Source: Pandoraea terrigena (lineage in GTDB: Bacteria; Pseudomonadota; Gammaproteobacteria; Burkholderiales; Burkholderiaceae). Taken from it: a DNA stretch of 64,000 nucleotides. Below are positions 46,067 to 54,969 of the stretch, one piece after another. The position numbers and the translations under genes are program-made. Where the stretch lies: NCBI RefSeq assembly GCF_902459705.1, contig NZ_CABPRU010000002.1, positions 434,001 to 498,000 of the forward strand, read 5' to 3'. The notes below the pieces were generated by a model, which had not been told where the DNA came from, ran no database searches, and worked only from the letters and a program-made list of their open reading frames with translations. Positions within the stretch are counted from its first letter, which is position 1; the number at the start of each line of letters is the position of its first letter.

Positions 46067-47410
46067 TTAGTCCTTGAGCGGCTGGTGCGCCGTCTCGCGT
46101 GCGGCGAGAAGCGCGATGGCCGTGACGACGAGTGCTGCCGTGACATACAGCGACACCGAGACTGTCGTGCCGAATTCCTTGTACAGCGTCACGATGATGA
46201 GCGGTGCGAAGCCGCCCCCGAGAATGCCCGCGAGCGTGTAGGCCAGCGACGAACCGGCGTAGCGCACCCGCGTCGGGAACTGCTCGGTGACGAATGCCGC
46301 CTGCGGCCCGTACATCATCGCGTGAATCACCAGCCCAATGACCACGGACAGCACGATCAGCGCCGGGTGAGACGTATCGAGCAGCACGAAGAAGCCATAG
46401 GCCCAGGCCACGGCGCACAGGACCCCGAAGCCGTACACCGGGCGGCGCCCGAGCTTATCGGACAGCGCGCCGAACAGCGGCACCGTCAGCGCGTTGAATG
46501 CCGTGCCCACCAGCACGGCCGTGAGCGCGAGCGGACGCGAGAGGTGCAGCGTGCCCGTCACATACGTCAGCGTGAAGACGACCATCAGTGCATAGAGCAC
46601 GTCCGAGCCGATGCGCGAGCCGCCGGCCACCAGCAGGTTGCGCCAGTGCGAGCGGAACACGTCGGCAATCGGCATTTCCGCCTGGCGCGCCGAGTGCTGT
46701 ATCGCTTCGAACATCGGCGTTTCCTCCACACCGCGACGCACCCACAGACCGAAGCCGACCAGCACGAGGCTCAGCAGGAAGGGCAGGCGCCAGCCCCACG
46801 CGAGGAAGTCATCGGGCGAAATCGACAGCGTGATGAGTGCGATGAGGCCGGTCGCGATCAGCGTGCCGAACGACGGGCCGACCTGCGTCCACGACGCATT
46901 CAGGCCGCGCTTGCGCTGATCGCCATGCTCGACCGACAGCAGCACCGCACCGGCCCATTCGCCGCCCAGCGCCACGCCTTGCACGAAGCGCAGGGCGACG
47001 AGCAGGACCGGGCTCCAGATACCGATCGACGCGTACGTCGGCAGCAAGCCCATCAGGCCGGTGGTCAGGCCCATCAGCACGAGCGTGAGCACCAGCACGG
47101 CGCGCCGACCGATCTTGTCGCCGAGGTTGCCGAACACGAAGCCGCCGAGCGGTCGCGAGACGTAGCCCACGGCATAGGTCGACAGCGCGAGAATGGTGCC
47201 GACCAGCGGATCGACCGACGGGAAGAACAGATGGTTGAACACCAGCGCCGCCAATGTGTTGTAGACGGTGAAGTCGTACCACTCGAGCGTGGTGCCCACC
47301 ATGCTGGCGGTCGCGAGGCGGCCCTTGTTGGCGCGCTGATGATCGGTGGCGGCGACCGAAGGGGTGGCATCGGTTGGCCGAGCGTCGCGGGTATCGGAAA
47401 AAGTTGTCAT
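46067..47410 (-). CDS. MHS-family MFS metabolite:proton symporter
   Basis: A 447-residue twelve-helix transporter of the metabolite:H+ symporter family (relatives carry shikimate, proline/betaine, alpha-ketoglutarate or citrate). The start of helix 1 is ASMVGTTLEWYDFTVYNTLAAL, the signature of the family. Loop 2-3 has GNLGDKIGRRAVLVLTL, and GGEWAGAVLLSVEHGDQRKRG follows. The ATG at 47410 has a GGAGACC site. It is followed by a terminator. The substrate is not known; the small barrel protein upstream on the same strand gives no hint. Confidence 0.9.
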   Translation of the reverse strand: MTTFSDTRDARPTDATPSVAATDHQRANKGRLATASMVGTTLEWYDFTVYNTLAALVFNHLFFPSVDPLVGTILALSTYAVGYVSRPLGGFVFGNLGDKIGRRAVLVLTLVLMGLTTGLMGLLPTYASIGIWSPVLLVALRFVQGVALGGEWAGAVLLSVEHGDQRKRGLNASWTQVGPSFGTLIATGLIALITLSISPDDFLAWGWRLPFLLSLVLVGFGLWVRRGVEETPMFEAIQHSARQAEMPIADVFRSHWRNLLVAGGSRIGSDVLYALMVVFTLTYVTGTLHLSRPLALTAVLVGTAFNALTVPLFGALSDKLGRRPVYGFGVLCAVAWAYGFFVLLDTSHPALIVLSVVIGLVIHAMMYGPQAAFVTEQFPTRVRYAGSSLAYTLAGILGGGFAPLIIVTLYKEFGTTVSVSLYVTAALVVTAIALLAARETAHQPLKD

Positions 47411-47475
47411 CGAGGTCTCCAGGGGGTTCGCGATATCGGCCGGATGGCCGGATCCCGCGAGGGGATAGCGGGACA

Positions 47476-48129
47476 TCAGTCGTCGTTGGCGCCGAGACGC
47501 CACAGCATGGCGAAGCGGGTGACGTCGCTGGCCGGCACCCCATAGGCGGCGGCCAGCGTTTGCGCGGCGACGTGCACGGCGTCCGGATCGGTGCCTTCGA
47601 TCAGCACGACGGCATCGGCGGGCGGCAACGGCGCGTCCTTGGCAGTGAGTGAGACAGACAGCGTCGGTACGGTGACCTGGAGCGTCGCGCGCACGATGCC
47701 GTCGCCTTGGGCGAGTTCGGCGAGCTGCGCGCCGAGACGCCCATGTGCCTGGGCGACAATCGCCTCGCTCAACACGAACATGGCGAGCATGCCGCCCTGG
47801 CCTTCGCCTGCCTCGACGTCGAGCGTGCCGACACGGCGCTGCGTGCCCCGCATACGTGCGAAGTTGCGCAGCGACCATTCGGTCTGATGCTGGAAAGCCT
47901 GGGCGTAAGGCTCGCTGGTAAAGACGCTGGCGTCCTGCGTGCAGTAGAGCGCCAGGTAGGGACGCGCGCATGCGTGCAGGGCCTTGAAGCGACGGGCGAA
48001 CGCGAAGCCCGGAATCGCCACACGTTCCTGCATGTGTTCGCGGTCGTACCAGCGGTTGAAGTCAGCGTCGAAGGCCGGATCGATATTCGTCCAGATACAG
48101 AGTTGGGCGCGCGGGGCGGTCACAGTCAT
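47476..48129 (-). CDS. Unknown protein, probable dimeric alpha/beta-barrel (EthD/DUF4286-like)
   Basis: A 217-residue cytoplasmic protein without signal or membrane helix. The N-terminal half contains IDPAFDADFNRWYDREHMQERVAIPGFAFARRF, a pattern seen in proteins of the ferredoxin-like dimeric alpha/beta-barrel group. The second half looks like a second copy of the fold (MLAMFVLSEAIVA to VSLTAKDAPLPP). No catalytic motif is clear. It lies 65 bases upstream of the MHS transporter gene on the same strand and is divergent from nothing; the LysR gene further upstream has the same orientation. All three may be a catabolic unit. Confidence 0.7.
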   Translation of the reverse strand: MTVTAPRAQLCIWTNIDPAFDADFNRWYDREHMQERVAIPGFAFARRFKALHACARPYLALYCTQDASVFTSEPYAQAFQHQTEWSLRNFARMRGTQRRVGTLDVEAGEGQGGMLAMFVLSEAIVAQAHGRLGAQLAELAQGDGIVRATLQVTVPTLSVSLTAKDAPLPPADAVVLIEGTDPDAVHVAAQTLAAAYGVPASDVTRFAMLWRLGANDD

Positions 48130-48353
48130 GAGGCATTCCATCGGTTTCGACAATCGGGAGGCCGGCCAACCCGCCATGCGGCGCAGGTCGACCGTCCCGC
48201 TGAGTGTGCGAAATGAGGGAAAACGCGTCCAACAAGAAATCAAATTCGCCGCGACAGGAAATTCTTATGAGTTACGCCAAACGCTTGCCTCGCGGGGATT
48301 TCGCGGAAGTGGAAGGGGGCGGGGGCGCTGGATGAGGGTCGCGCGCCGATGGC

Positions 48354-49307
48354 TCAGGAATCGGCGGCGCCCCAGGCCGGGGCGGTCATGGCGGCAGCCG
48401 GCGGGATGGCGATGTCCGGCCCCATGTTCAAGGCGAATTCGCTGGCCGTGCGCTGCGCAAGACGCGCCACGTTTTCGGCAAGCATCGCGCCCGTGCGGAA
48501 CGAGCCGACGAGCGGCAGATTGGGGAAATTGGCGTTCACGCGCAGCAGATGCAGGCTGTGCTCGCCCAGTTCGCGCTGAATAATGGCTGGCGGCAGCATC
48601 GCCACGCCGAAGCCGTCCGCGACCAGCCGGATGATGGCCGCGACCGACGTCATGCAATTCACGCGCACCGGCCGCTCCGCCGCGACCGAGAACATGCGCT
48701 CGAGCGTCTTGTGCGGGCCGGAGTTGCGCGAAAAGCTTACCAGCGGGTACGCCGCCAGATCGGCCACATCGAGCGTTTCGCCTTCCAGATTGAACTTGGG
48801 GCTCGCCACCCAGCGCATCGGAAATTCGGCCAGCGGCAAGTTCTCGATGCCGGCACCGTGCTGGACGTCGGTTTGCAGCACGAGGTCGAGCGTGCCCGCT
48901 TCGAGCTGCTTGCAGAGATTGATGGTCGTCTCGCTGGTGACTTCGATCTCGAGTTGCGGATATTCGCGGTGAATCCGCGCCGCCAGATCCGGAAACCAGC
49001 TGTGCACGATCGACTCGACCACACCGATCTTGAGCACGCCCGGCGGCATGTCCGGATCGGTCAGCTCGCGTTTCATCTCCTGCCCGAGCATGACGATGCG
49101 CTCCGCGTATGCCAGCGCCTTCTGCCCGGCCGCTGTGAGGGTGACCTCCCTGGCGCTGCGGTCGAACAGCCGTACCCCGAAGCTCTGCTCCAGCGACGCG
49201 ATCCGGCTGGACACGCCCGCCTGCGTTGTGTGCAGACGTTCGGCCGTCAGACGGAAGTTGCGCAGCTTGGCAAGCCACACGAAGGTTTCGAGAAAGCGCA
49301 GGTTCAT
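48354..49307 (-). CDS. LysR-family transcriptional regulator
   Basis: A 317-residue LTTR with helix-turn-helix at about 1-60 (FLETFVWLAKLRNFRLTAERLHTTQAGVSSRIASLEQSFGVRLF) and a type-2 periplasmic-binding effector domain (VLKIGVVESIVHSWFPDLAA to NANFPNLPLVGSFRTG). The ATG at 49307 was taken; an in-frame TTG lies at 49325. It sits upstream of, and in line with, the barrel-protein and MHS transporter genes, which it may control. The 224 bases between it and the barrel gene leave room for a separate promoter. Confidence 0.9.
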   Translation of the reverse strand: MNLRFLETFVWLAKLRNFRLTAERLHTTQAGVSSRIASLEQSFGVRLFDRSAREVTLTAAGQKALAYAERIVMLGQEMKRELTDPDMPPGVLKIGVVESIVHSWFPDLAARIHREYPQLEIEVTSETTINLCKQLEAGTLDLVLQTDVQHGAGIENLPLAEFPMRWVASPKFNLEGETLDVADLAAYPLVSFSRNSGPHKTLERMFSVAAERPVRVNCMTSVAAIIRLVADGFGVAMLPPAIIQRELGEHSLHLLRVNANFPNLPLVGSFRTGAMLAENVARLAQRTASEFALNMGPDIAIPPAAAMTAPAWGAADS

Positions 49308-49611
49308 GCGGCGTGACGGGGGCAAAGACGGCGGTCAATGGGGCGGTGAGGCTGGCGTGTCCCCAATTCTAGCGGGAACAGAAAAGCAGCACCCGAGCGC
49401 GAAGTGCGCGCGGCAGCGCAGGCGGTGTCGTTACGGGCGCGTTCCCGTCATGTTTCGTTTCCGTAACGTTTTACGTCGTGTGCCGATGGCAAGCGCTGCC
49501 CACTCCTTTAAAAATCATGAACTTAATCATCTCAAGAGGATTGGCACGGGATTTGCTGTACTTCTCGCAACGGCCCGACGAGGCCGGAGGGCCGAATTTC
49601 TGGAGACTGTC
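49308..49611. other. Intergenic region upstream of the LysR gene
   Basis: No gene is visible in these 304 bases. A GTAACGTTTTACG patch near 49470 lies about 140 bases before the small downstream gene. The region must carry promoters of the divergent LysR gene and of that gene. Confidence 0.4.
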
Positions 49612-49824
49612 ATGGCAATCGCCCATTTCCACCGACCGCATCCGACCGTGGAACTCGCGCGCTGCGTGTTCCGGCAGCATTACATACGCATCATGCAGGC
49701 CGATCGGCCCGGCAATTATGCAGTGTTGGTCGATGTCTGGCCCATGGATGGCCGAACGTTCACCAGCATCGATCAGGCCAAGCACGCCGCCATGCTGTTC
49801 ATCCGCGAGATGGAGAGCGACTGA
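49612..49824 (+). CDS. Small protein of unknown function
   Basis: A 70-residue protein (MAIAHFHRPHPTVELARCVF start), with no signal or membrane helix and a mixed alpha/beta appearance. The ATG at 49612 follows a CTGGAG site, and codon choice looks like real coding sequence through the stop at 49824. I do not recognise a family. The same frame stays open far upstream, but only this part has a ribosome binding site and a start. Confidence 0.6.
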   Translation: MAIAHFHRPHPTVELARCVFRQHYIRIMQADRPGNYAVLVDVWPMDGRTFTSIDQAKHAAMLFIREMESD

Positions 49825-49887
49825 GTCCACGCAAGCGATTCCGCGCCAGCGGCCCTTGGCGCGGCCAACGAGACGAGACCCTCATTC

Positions 49888-50235
49888 ATGAAACATCACC
49901 CGACCCGCCACAGCGCCGCCGAGCGCCACGTCCTGTCCACTGTCCCGCGCTCGGTGGCCCGTCAGCCGGTCGTGCTGGATCCTGCCGGCGACCCGTATGC
50001 CCGTGTCGCGGTCGAGGCCTACGCCGAGGCCTGTGCCCATGAGCAACCGTGGCTGGCCGAGGCGCTGCAACGCCAATATCAGTTGGGCGGCGGCACCCCG
50101 TCGAGCGCCGCCGCGCTCTGGCGCGCGTTTCACGAGGCGCAGCGGTTGGCCCGCGAAGGGCAATCGTACGACGAAGCCGCCTGGACTCACGTGGCGCTGC
50201 ATCTGTGCGGCGTGCTGGGGGCGATGAATTTGTAG
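49888..50235 (+). CDS. Small protein of unknown function
   Basis: A 115-residue soluble protein, Ala/Arg/Glu-rich and probably helical after residue 35 (VAVEAYAEACAHEQPWLAEALQRQY). No motif is recognised. It follows the 70-residue protein gene by 63 bases and may be on the same transcript. The start at 49888 is the first ATG; there is a weak GAGA just upstream. Confidence 0.55.
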   Translation: MKHHPTRHSAAERHVLSTVPRSVARQPVVLDPAGDPYARVAVEAYAEACAHEQPWLAEALQRQYQLGGGTPSSAAALWRAFHEAQRLAREGQSYDEAAWTHVALHLCGVLGAMNL

Positions 50236-50355
50236 TCCTCGGGTCAAGCGCGGCGCGCCCCCCGATTTCACGCGGGGGATGCAAAACCCGACTGTAGGGG
50301 ACTGTTTCTGGCATACTTCTCGCTAAATTTCTAGCGGACCCGCCCTCAGTACCCC

Positions 50356-51672
50356 ATGCCCCTCACTTCGACGTTGCCGTCCAGCATTCGACGGCGAGCG
50401 GTTACATCGATTCTAGGTGCATTGCTTCTTCTCTTTCCCGCTGCGACGCTAGTCGTACCTCGCGGGGGAAACGTCGTGATGTTCCTTCTGCTCGCGTGCA
50501 GTCTTTACGTGCTCGTCGCCGACGCGAAAATGCCATCGCCCACGCGATCGGCGACGGTCATGCCGCGTCACGCCATGACTGCCCTCAACATTGCGCTATG
50601 CCTGCCGTTTGCTGCGGTCATACTGAGCGAGCTGATCCACGGGCATGTCGCTGGCAACACGCTGGACTCGCCGTCCCGCTTCCTGATTGCGATCGTCGTC
50701 ATGTTCGCGTTGCGGCGCGTCAGTGAGAACCTGCCGGCCTGGGTGTCGTTCGGTCTGCCCCTGGGAGCGTTTGCGGCCGCCGTCATGGCGTCCTATTCGG
50801 TCATCGAACTGACGGCTCGCGCAGAAAGCACCTTCCTGAACCCGATCCATTTCGGCGATATTGCCCTGCTGCTGGGCGTGTTGTCGGCACTCTCGATCAA
50901 CTGGCTCAAGCGAGACTGTGTGTCGGGTGTCATCGTCAAACTGGCAGGCTCCCTGGCGGGTGGTTACGCGTCGTGGGCCAGTCTGTCGCGGGGTGGCTGG
51001 ATTGCACTGCCGGTGATGGTTGTACTATGCGTCTGGATCGGCGGCAAGGCATTGAATAGACGTGCACGCTGGGCGGCCATCATTGTGCTGTGCGCGGCCA
51101 TCGTGTTGCCCGTCAGCCTCTCGCAAACCGTTCGCACGCGCATGTTCACCGATATTTCTCTCGATTTGTCGAACATGGCGAAGGGGCAACCCGATTCATC
51201 AGTAGGCGTTCGGCTGGAGCTATACAAGGCTGCCCTTATCCTCATCGGTCAAAACCCCGTCGCAGGATTGGGGGCACACGGCTTCCACAATGCGATGGCG
51301 CCAATGGCAGAAAAAGGCGTCATCACGCCAACCGCTGCTGACCTGGGACGTGGCGAAGTCCACAATCAGATCCTGTCCTATACCGCCGACTACGGCATCG
51401 GTGGGTTTATCGCCATGCTTGCCGTGTATTTTGTGCCGGCCTGGTTTTTTATCTTGTGCATCCGTCGCGGGGACAAGCGAGCCCGCCGCACCGGCCTGCT
51501 CGGCCTGCTCACCGCGGTGGCGTTCTTCACGTTCGGACTGACCGTGGAGACATTCAATCTCAAGGTCACTACCGCGTTTTATGCGACGATGTTGGCGGTA
51601 TTCGCCGCAATTGCATGCCCCGCGAAATCGGAAAGCGTCGACACCAAGACCGGCACAATCGAGCGAAATTAA
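50356..51672 (+). CDS. O-antigen ligase / polymerase-like membrane protein (Wzy/WaaL superfamily)
   Basis: A 438-residue protein with about twelve hydrophobic helices and one large periplasmic loop (about 275-345, with GVRLELYKAALILIGQNPVAGLGAHGF and GEVHNQILSYTADYGIGGF). That loop pattern, R plus H in a membrane-flanked loop, is characteristic of the Wzy_C/WaaL family, which joins or polymerises O-antigen on lipid A-core. Ligase and polymerase cannot be told apart by sequence alone. It overlaps a glycosyltransferase gene in operon fashion (8-base gap). Confidence 0.85.
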   Translation: MPLTSTLPSSIRRRAVTSILGALLLLFPAATLVVPRGGNVVMFLLLACSLYVLVADAKMPSPTRSATVMPRHAMTALNIALCLPFAAVILSELIHGHVAGNTLDSPSRFLIAIVVMFALRRVSENLPAWVSFGLPLGAFAAAVMASYSVIELTARAESTFLNPIHFGDIALLLGVLSALSINWLKRDCVSGVIVKLAGSLAGGYASWASLSRGGWIALPVMVVLCVWIGGKALNRRARWAAIIVLCAAIVLPVSLSQTVRTRMFTDISLDLSNMAKGQPDSSVGVRLELYKAALILIGQNPVAGLGAHGFHNAMAPMAEKGVITPTAADLGRGEVHNQILSYTADYGIGGFIAMLAVYFVPAWFFILCIRRGDKRARRTGLLGLLTAVAFFTFGLTVETFNLKVTTAFYATMLAVFAAIACPAKSESVDTKTGTIERN

Positions 51673-51680
51673 CCGCCCCC

Positions 51681-52574
51681 ATGCTAAGCATCCTGATCCC
51701 CACCTGGAACAACCTGCCGTTTCTCAAGCTGTGCATCGATAGCGTTCGCCGTCATTCCGGCGAGGCGCACGAGATCCTCGTTCACGTCAACGACGGGAGC
51801 GATGGCACGCTGGCATGGGTTCGGGAACAGGGGCTGCGTCACACGCACAGCGTCGGCAACGTCGGGGTCTGCCTGGCGCTGAATCAGCTCGCGCCACTGG
51901 CATCGCACGACTCGTTGCTCTTCCTGAACGACGACATGTTCGTCACCCCCGGCTGGGACACCGCGCTCATCGACGCCGCACGTGCCCTCGACACGCCGAT
52001 CTATTACCTCTCGTCGGTGATGATCGAACCGAACGCCGGGGTCAGCAAGCAGGTCGTATCGCAGGATTTCGGCACGGCCCCCGAGACGTTTGACGAAACC
52101 GCCCTGCTCGCCTTCGCCACCTCGCTGAACCGCAGCGACGTGAACGGCGTGCCAACGCAGCCCACGCTGGTGAGCCGCAGCCTGTGGCATCTGGTGGGCG
52201 GCTACAGCATCGAATTCGGGCCGGGCATGAGCAGCGACGACGACTTCCTGATGAAGTTGTGGCTCGTCGGCTGCCGCACCTTCCGCATCGTGGGCAAGAG
52301 CGTGGTCTATCACTTCGGCTGCCGCTCGACAGGCCGTGTGGTGAAGAATCGCGGCAGTCGCGAGTTTCTGATGAAGTGGGGCATGACCCAGGCCGAGTTC
52401 AAGCGCGACTATCTCGATCTGGCCGGTACGCCGGCGGGTGCCACGCTCCCCAACGTCCCCCGCCCAAGTGGCAAGAGCCGCATCAAGCGCGCGTTGCATG
52501 GCAGCAAGCCCTATCCGCTGGAAGATCTCGAACGCTGGGACGCCAATGTCCCGCAGCATCTGAAGCTCGACTGA
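51681..52574 (+). CDS. Glycosyltransferase family 2
   Basis: A 297-residue cytoplasmic or membrane-associated glycosyltransferase. The GT-A fold begins MLSILIPTWNNLPFLKLCIDSV, with a donor-site region EILVHVNDGSDG (about 34-45), the metal-binding DxD-like motif LFLNDDMFV (about 83-91) and the ED-type acid in GPGMSSDDDFLMKLW. The gene begins eight bases after the ligase-like gene, so the pair probably builds a surface saccharide, but other genes of an LPS cluster are not next to them. Confidence 0.88.
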   Translation: MLSILIPTWNNLPFLKLCIDSVRRHSGEAHEILVHVNDGSDGTLAWVREQGLRHTHSVGNVGVCLALNQLAPLASHDSLLFLNDDMFVTPGWDTALIDAARALDTPIYYLSSVMIEPNAGVSKQVVSQDFGTAPETFDETALLAFATSLNRSDVNGVPTQPTLVSRSLWHLVGGYSIEFGPGMSSDDDFLMKLWLVGCRTFRIVGKSVVYHFGCRSTGRVVKNRGSREFLMKWGMTQAEFKRDYLDLAGTPAGATLPNVPRPSGKSRIKRALHGSKPYPLEDLERWDANVPQHLKLD

Positions 52575-52597
52575 GCCGCCGGCCGACGTGCCACCCT

Positions 52598-52617
52598 CGG
52601 CTGACGCGCGTCAGCCG
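52598..52617. terminator. 20-bp perfect palindrome between convergent genes
   Basis: CGGCTGACGCGCGTCAGCCG reads the same on both strands and would fold into an 8-bp stem with a GCGC loop. It lies 24 bases past the glycosyltransferase stop and 58 bases past the stop of the opposing small membrane protein. It is probably a bidirectional terminator without T-run. Confidence 0.65.
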
Positions 52618-52674
52618 CAGTGCTTGAATCCCGCTCGACTGCGTAGAAATGCCGGATGTCCGGCCATCAGCGCA

Positions 52675-52845
52675 TCAGTGCCGCGGGTGACGAATCCTCG
52701 CCCACGCGTGCTCGACACGCTGCACCGCGCGATGATCGGGGTGGCGCGTCCACCAAAGCCCCAGCTCCCACACCATCCCGGCCAGCAGCAGGATCACGGC
52801 CAGTGCGCCGATCGTGTACCACATCTCACCGAACGAAGTTGTCAT
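52675..52845 (-). CDS. Very small single-helix membrane protein (56 residues)
   Basis: On the minus strand an ATG at 52845 is preceded by an excellent GGGAGG ribosome binding site with good spacing. It encodes 56 residues: MTTSFGEMWYTIGALAVILL, then an LAGMVWELGLWW helix, then a basic tail ending IRHPRH. The frame closes with TGA at 52675. One transmembrane helix (about 10-32) with the tail in the cytoplasm is the likely topology. I do not recognise the family. It lies alone between a glycosyltransferase gene and a YeiH-family gene. Confidence 0.75.
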   Translation of the reverse strand: MTTSFGEMWYTIGALAVILLLAGMVWELGLWWTRHPDHRAVQRVEHAWARIRHPRH

Positions 52846-52967
52846 GACGGCCTCCCGAAAGGCATCACGGACGACACGCAGCCGTCCGTGATTGCATTCT
52901 AGGCGACGAAACCCGGCTTGCCCGCCGGATCGGCCCTACCCGGGCACGACGTCGACCGCCCGGCGCG

Positions 52968-54020
52968 TCAGAGCTGGCCCATCGCCAGTTGCACCGCGAG
53001 GCTGCTCACCGACACGGCAGCCCACACGCCGAGCCCCAGGAGGATGGGACGCACGCCGGTCGATGCCATGCGGCGCAGATTCGACGACAGGCCGATGGCC
53101 GTGAGGGCGACGATGATAAGGAACTCGGCCGCGTCGTGAATCCAGGGTTGCAGCTCGGCCGGCACGAACCCTGCCGTGCGCGCCCCCGAGGCGACCAGGA
53201 AGCCGAGGATGAACCACGGAAAGATACGCGCGAGGCTGAAGTTACCGGCCCCGGCACGCTTGGCGCGGTACGCGACGATCGCAGCCAGCGTCAGGCAGAT
53301 CGGGATGATGAGCGTGGCACGCGTCAGCTTGACGATGGTCGCGTAATCGCCCGCGGCCTTGCTGTAGCTGTAGCCGGCCGCCACCACCGACGACGTATCG
53401 TTGATCGCCGTGCCCGCCCACATGCCAAACCCCAGATCTGACAGATGCAGCAGGTGGCCGAGCATCGGGAACAGCACCACGGCCGCGATATTGAACAGGA
53501 AGATGGTCGAGATCGCGAATGCCGTTTCGTGGTCGTCCGGCTTGACGATGGGCGTCACGGCCGCAATCGCCGAGCCGCCACAGATCGCCGTGCCGATACC
53601 GATGAGCAGCTTGAGCTTGCCGCCGACACCCAGCGCACGGCCCAGCCCCCACGCCGACAGACCCGCAGCGGTGATCGTCACCGCCGTGACGGCCAGGGAC
53701 TCCAGCCCCGTATGCGCCACTTGCGACAAGCTCAGGCCGAAGCCGAGGGCGATGATCGACCACTGGAGCACATACTTCGAAGCGAACCGGATGCCCGCTT
53801 CATAACGCGCACCGGGCGCAAACACATTGCGAACGATGATGCCGAGCAGAATGCCGAACACCGGACCGCCGACCAGCGGCATCTGACGCCCAAGCAACAG
53901 GGCGACAAAAGCGATCACGGTCGAGAGAACCAGACCGGCCCACGGATTCTGCCGATCAGGCACCAGCACGTTCGGACGGCGGGCCGTAGGGGGGTGAGTC
54001 GTATCCGTTTTCGTTGTCAT
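52968..54020 (-). CDS. YeiH/UPF0324-family putative sulfate-type exporter
   Basis: A 350-residue inner-membrane protein with about ten helices. Family hallmarks are FGILLGIIVRNVF, YVLQWSIIALGFGLSL, GIGTAICGGSAIAAVTPIVKPDD and WAGTAINDTSSVVAAGYSYSKAAG. The UPF0324 family includes YeiH and is linked to sulfur oxidation or taurine/sulfite efflux in some bacteria, where a CysB-type regulator is often close; none is adjacent here. The ATG at 54020 has an AAAGGAG site. Upstream is a strongly AT-rich region (54051-54125), likely its promoter. Confidence 0.87.
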   Translation of the reverse strand: MTTKTDTTHPPTARRPNVLVPDRQNPWAGLVLSTVIAFVALLLGRQMPLVGGPVFGILLGIIVRNVFAPGARYEAGIRFASKYVLQWSIIALGFGLSLSQVAHTGLESLAVTAVTITAAGLSAWGLGRALGVGGKLKLLIGIGTAICGGSAIAAVTPIVKPDDHETAFAISTIFLFNIAAVVLFPMLGHLLHLSDLGFGMWAGTAINDTSSVVAAGYSYSKAAGDYATIVKLTRATLIIPICLTLAAIVAYRAKRAGAGNFSLARIFPWFILGFLVASGARTAGFVPAELQPWIHDAAEFLIIVALTAIGLSSNLRRMASTGVRPILLGLGVWAAVSVSSLAVQLAMGQL

Positions 54021-54060
54021 CACAGCCACTCCTTTGGAATGACTACAAGTCTACGAATGG

Positions 54061-54080
54061 CGATTTAATAATAAAAATCG
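54061..54080. promoter_or_regulatory. AT-rich promoter region with inverted repeat, upstream of the YeiH-family gene
   Basis: Bases 54051-54122 are very AT-rich in a GC-rich genome. They hold CGATTT-N8-AAATCG (54061-54080), an inverted repeat of the size LysR-type regulators recognise, and several TATA-like stretches. No pair of hexamers is good enough to name as -35 and -10. Confidence 0.45.
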
Positions 54081-54288
54081 TTATATCAAATAAGAATCAT
54101 CAAAAAATACGATATTTATTTGCGGCGCGCGTCACACCCTGAATCGATCGCCGCTTTCGGTTAGCTTTCGCTCCACTTCCGGCCCATCTGCGGATGATCG
54201 GCCGCGCAAACGCTGGCCCTGGACCGCTACACTCTCCGAAACCGTCGAGAAGCGTTGATCACCCCCCTCACCCCGGAGACCGTGCCTC

Positions 54289-54951
54289 ATGTCGCAAACT
54301 GCCGACACCCCCGCCCGCCGTGCCCAGTGGTACTTCGATTTCGCCTCCCCTTTCTCGTATCTGCAATTCGAGCGGTTCGACACGCTGCCGCGCGCGCTCG
54401 ACATCGACCTCAAGCCGGTCGTGCTGGGCGCAATCCTCGCGCATCTGCAAACGCAGGGGCCGGCGGAGACACCGCACAAGCGCCTCTTCACGTATCGCAT
54501 GGCGCAGTTCCGCGCCGAGCAGGACGGCATCCCCTACCGCATGCCGCCCGTGCATCCGTTTCATCCGATCCGTGTGCTGCGCCTGGCCATAGCGCTCGGA
54601 GCGACCCATGACGTCGTACGCACGATTTACCGCTTCATCTGGGCGGAAGGGCGCGACGTGACCGACGCGCAAGGCTGGCAGGATCTGAGCGAGCGGCTCG
54701 GGTTGCGCGCCGACGAGGCCGTTGCCCGCGCGGAAGCCCCGGCGGTCAAGGCCGCCTTGCGCGAGAACACCGAAGCGGCGATTGCCGCCGGGGTGTTCGG
54801 CGTGCCGACCTTCGCGTTCGACGGGACGCTTTACTGGGGCGACGACGCCACAGCGCTGTTCCGCCACTGCCTCGCCCATCCGGAATGGCTGCACTCACCC
54901 GACGTCGAGCGTTTGCAGCAGATCACCGTCGGCGTACGGCGCGAGCATTGA
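54289..54951 (+). CDS. 2-hydroxychromene-2-carboxylate isomerase family (DsbA-like thioredoxin fold)
   Basis: A 220-residue protein of the HCCA isomerase/kappa-GST group. The N-terminus has WYFDFASPFSYLQFERFD (Ser-containing SPFSY in place of the DsbA CxxC), followed by VLGAILAHLQTQGPAETPHKR. The C-terminal part AAIAAGVFGVPTFAFDGTLYWGDD with the cis-Pro (VPTF) closes the fold. Such enzymes use glutathione and isomerise an intermediate of naphthalene breakdown, but many members have other substrates. The ATG at 54289 follows a CCGGAG site. No aromatic-degradation cluster is adjacent. Confidence 0.9.
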   Translation: MSQTADTPARRAQWYFDFASPFSYLQFERFDTLPRALDIDLKPVVLGAILAHLQTQGPAETPHKRLFTYRMAQFRAEQDGIPYRMPPVHPFHPIRVLRLAIALGATHDVVRTIYRFIWAEGRDVTDAQGWQDLSERLGLRADEAVARAEAPAVKAALRENTEAAIAAGVFGVPTFAFDGTLYWGDDATALFRHCLAHPEWLHSPDVERLQQITVGVRREH

Positions 54952-54969
54952 ACACGCCGTGGCTTGCAA

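Noticed and set aside
47411-47971. Upstream extension of the MHS transporter frame
   Set aside because: It is antisense-free but overlaps the barrel-protein gene on the same strand; the ATG at 47410 with a GGAG site and the family start are decisive.
49030-49611. Upstream extension of the 70-residue protein frame
   Set aside because: It runs antisense through the LysR gene and the intergenic region; only the part from 49612 has a ribosome binding site.
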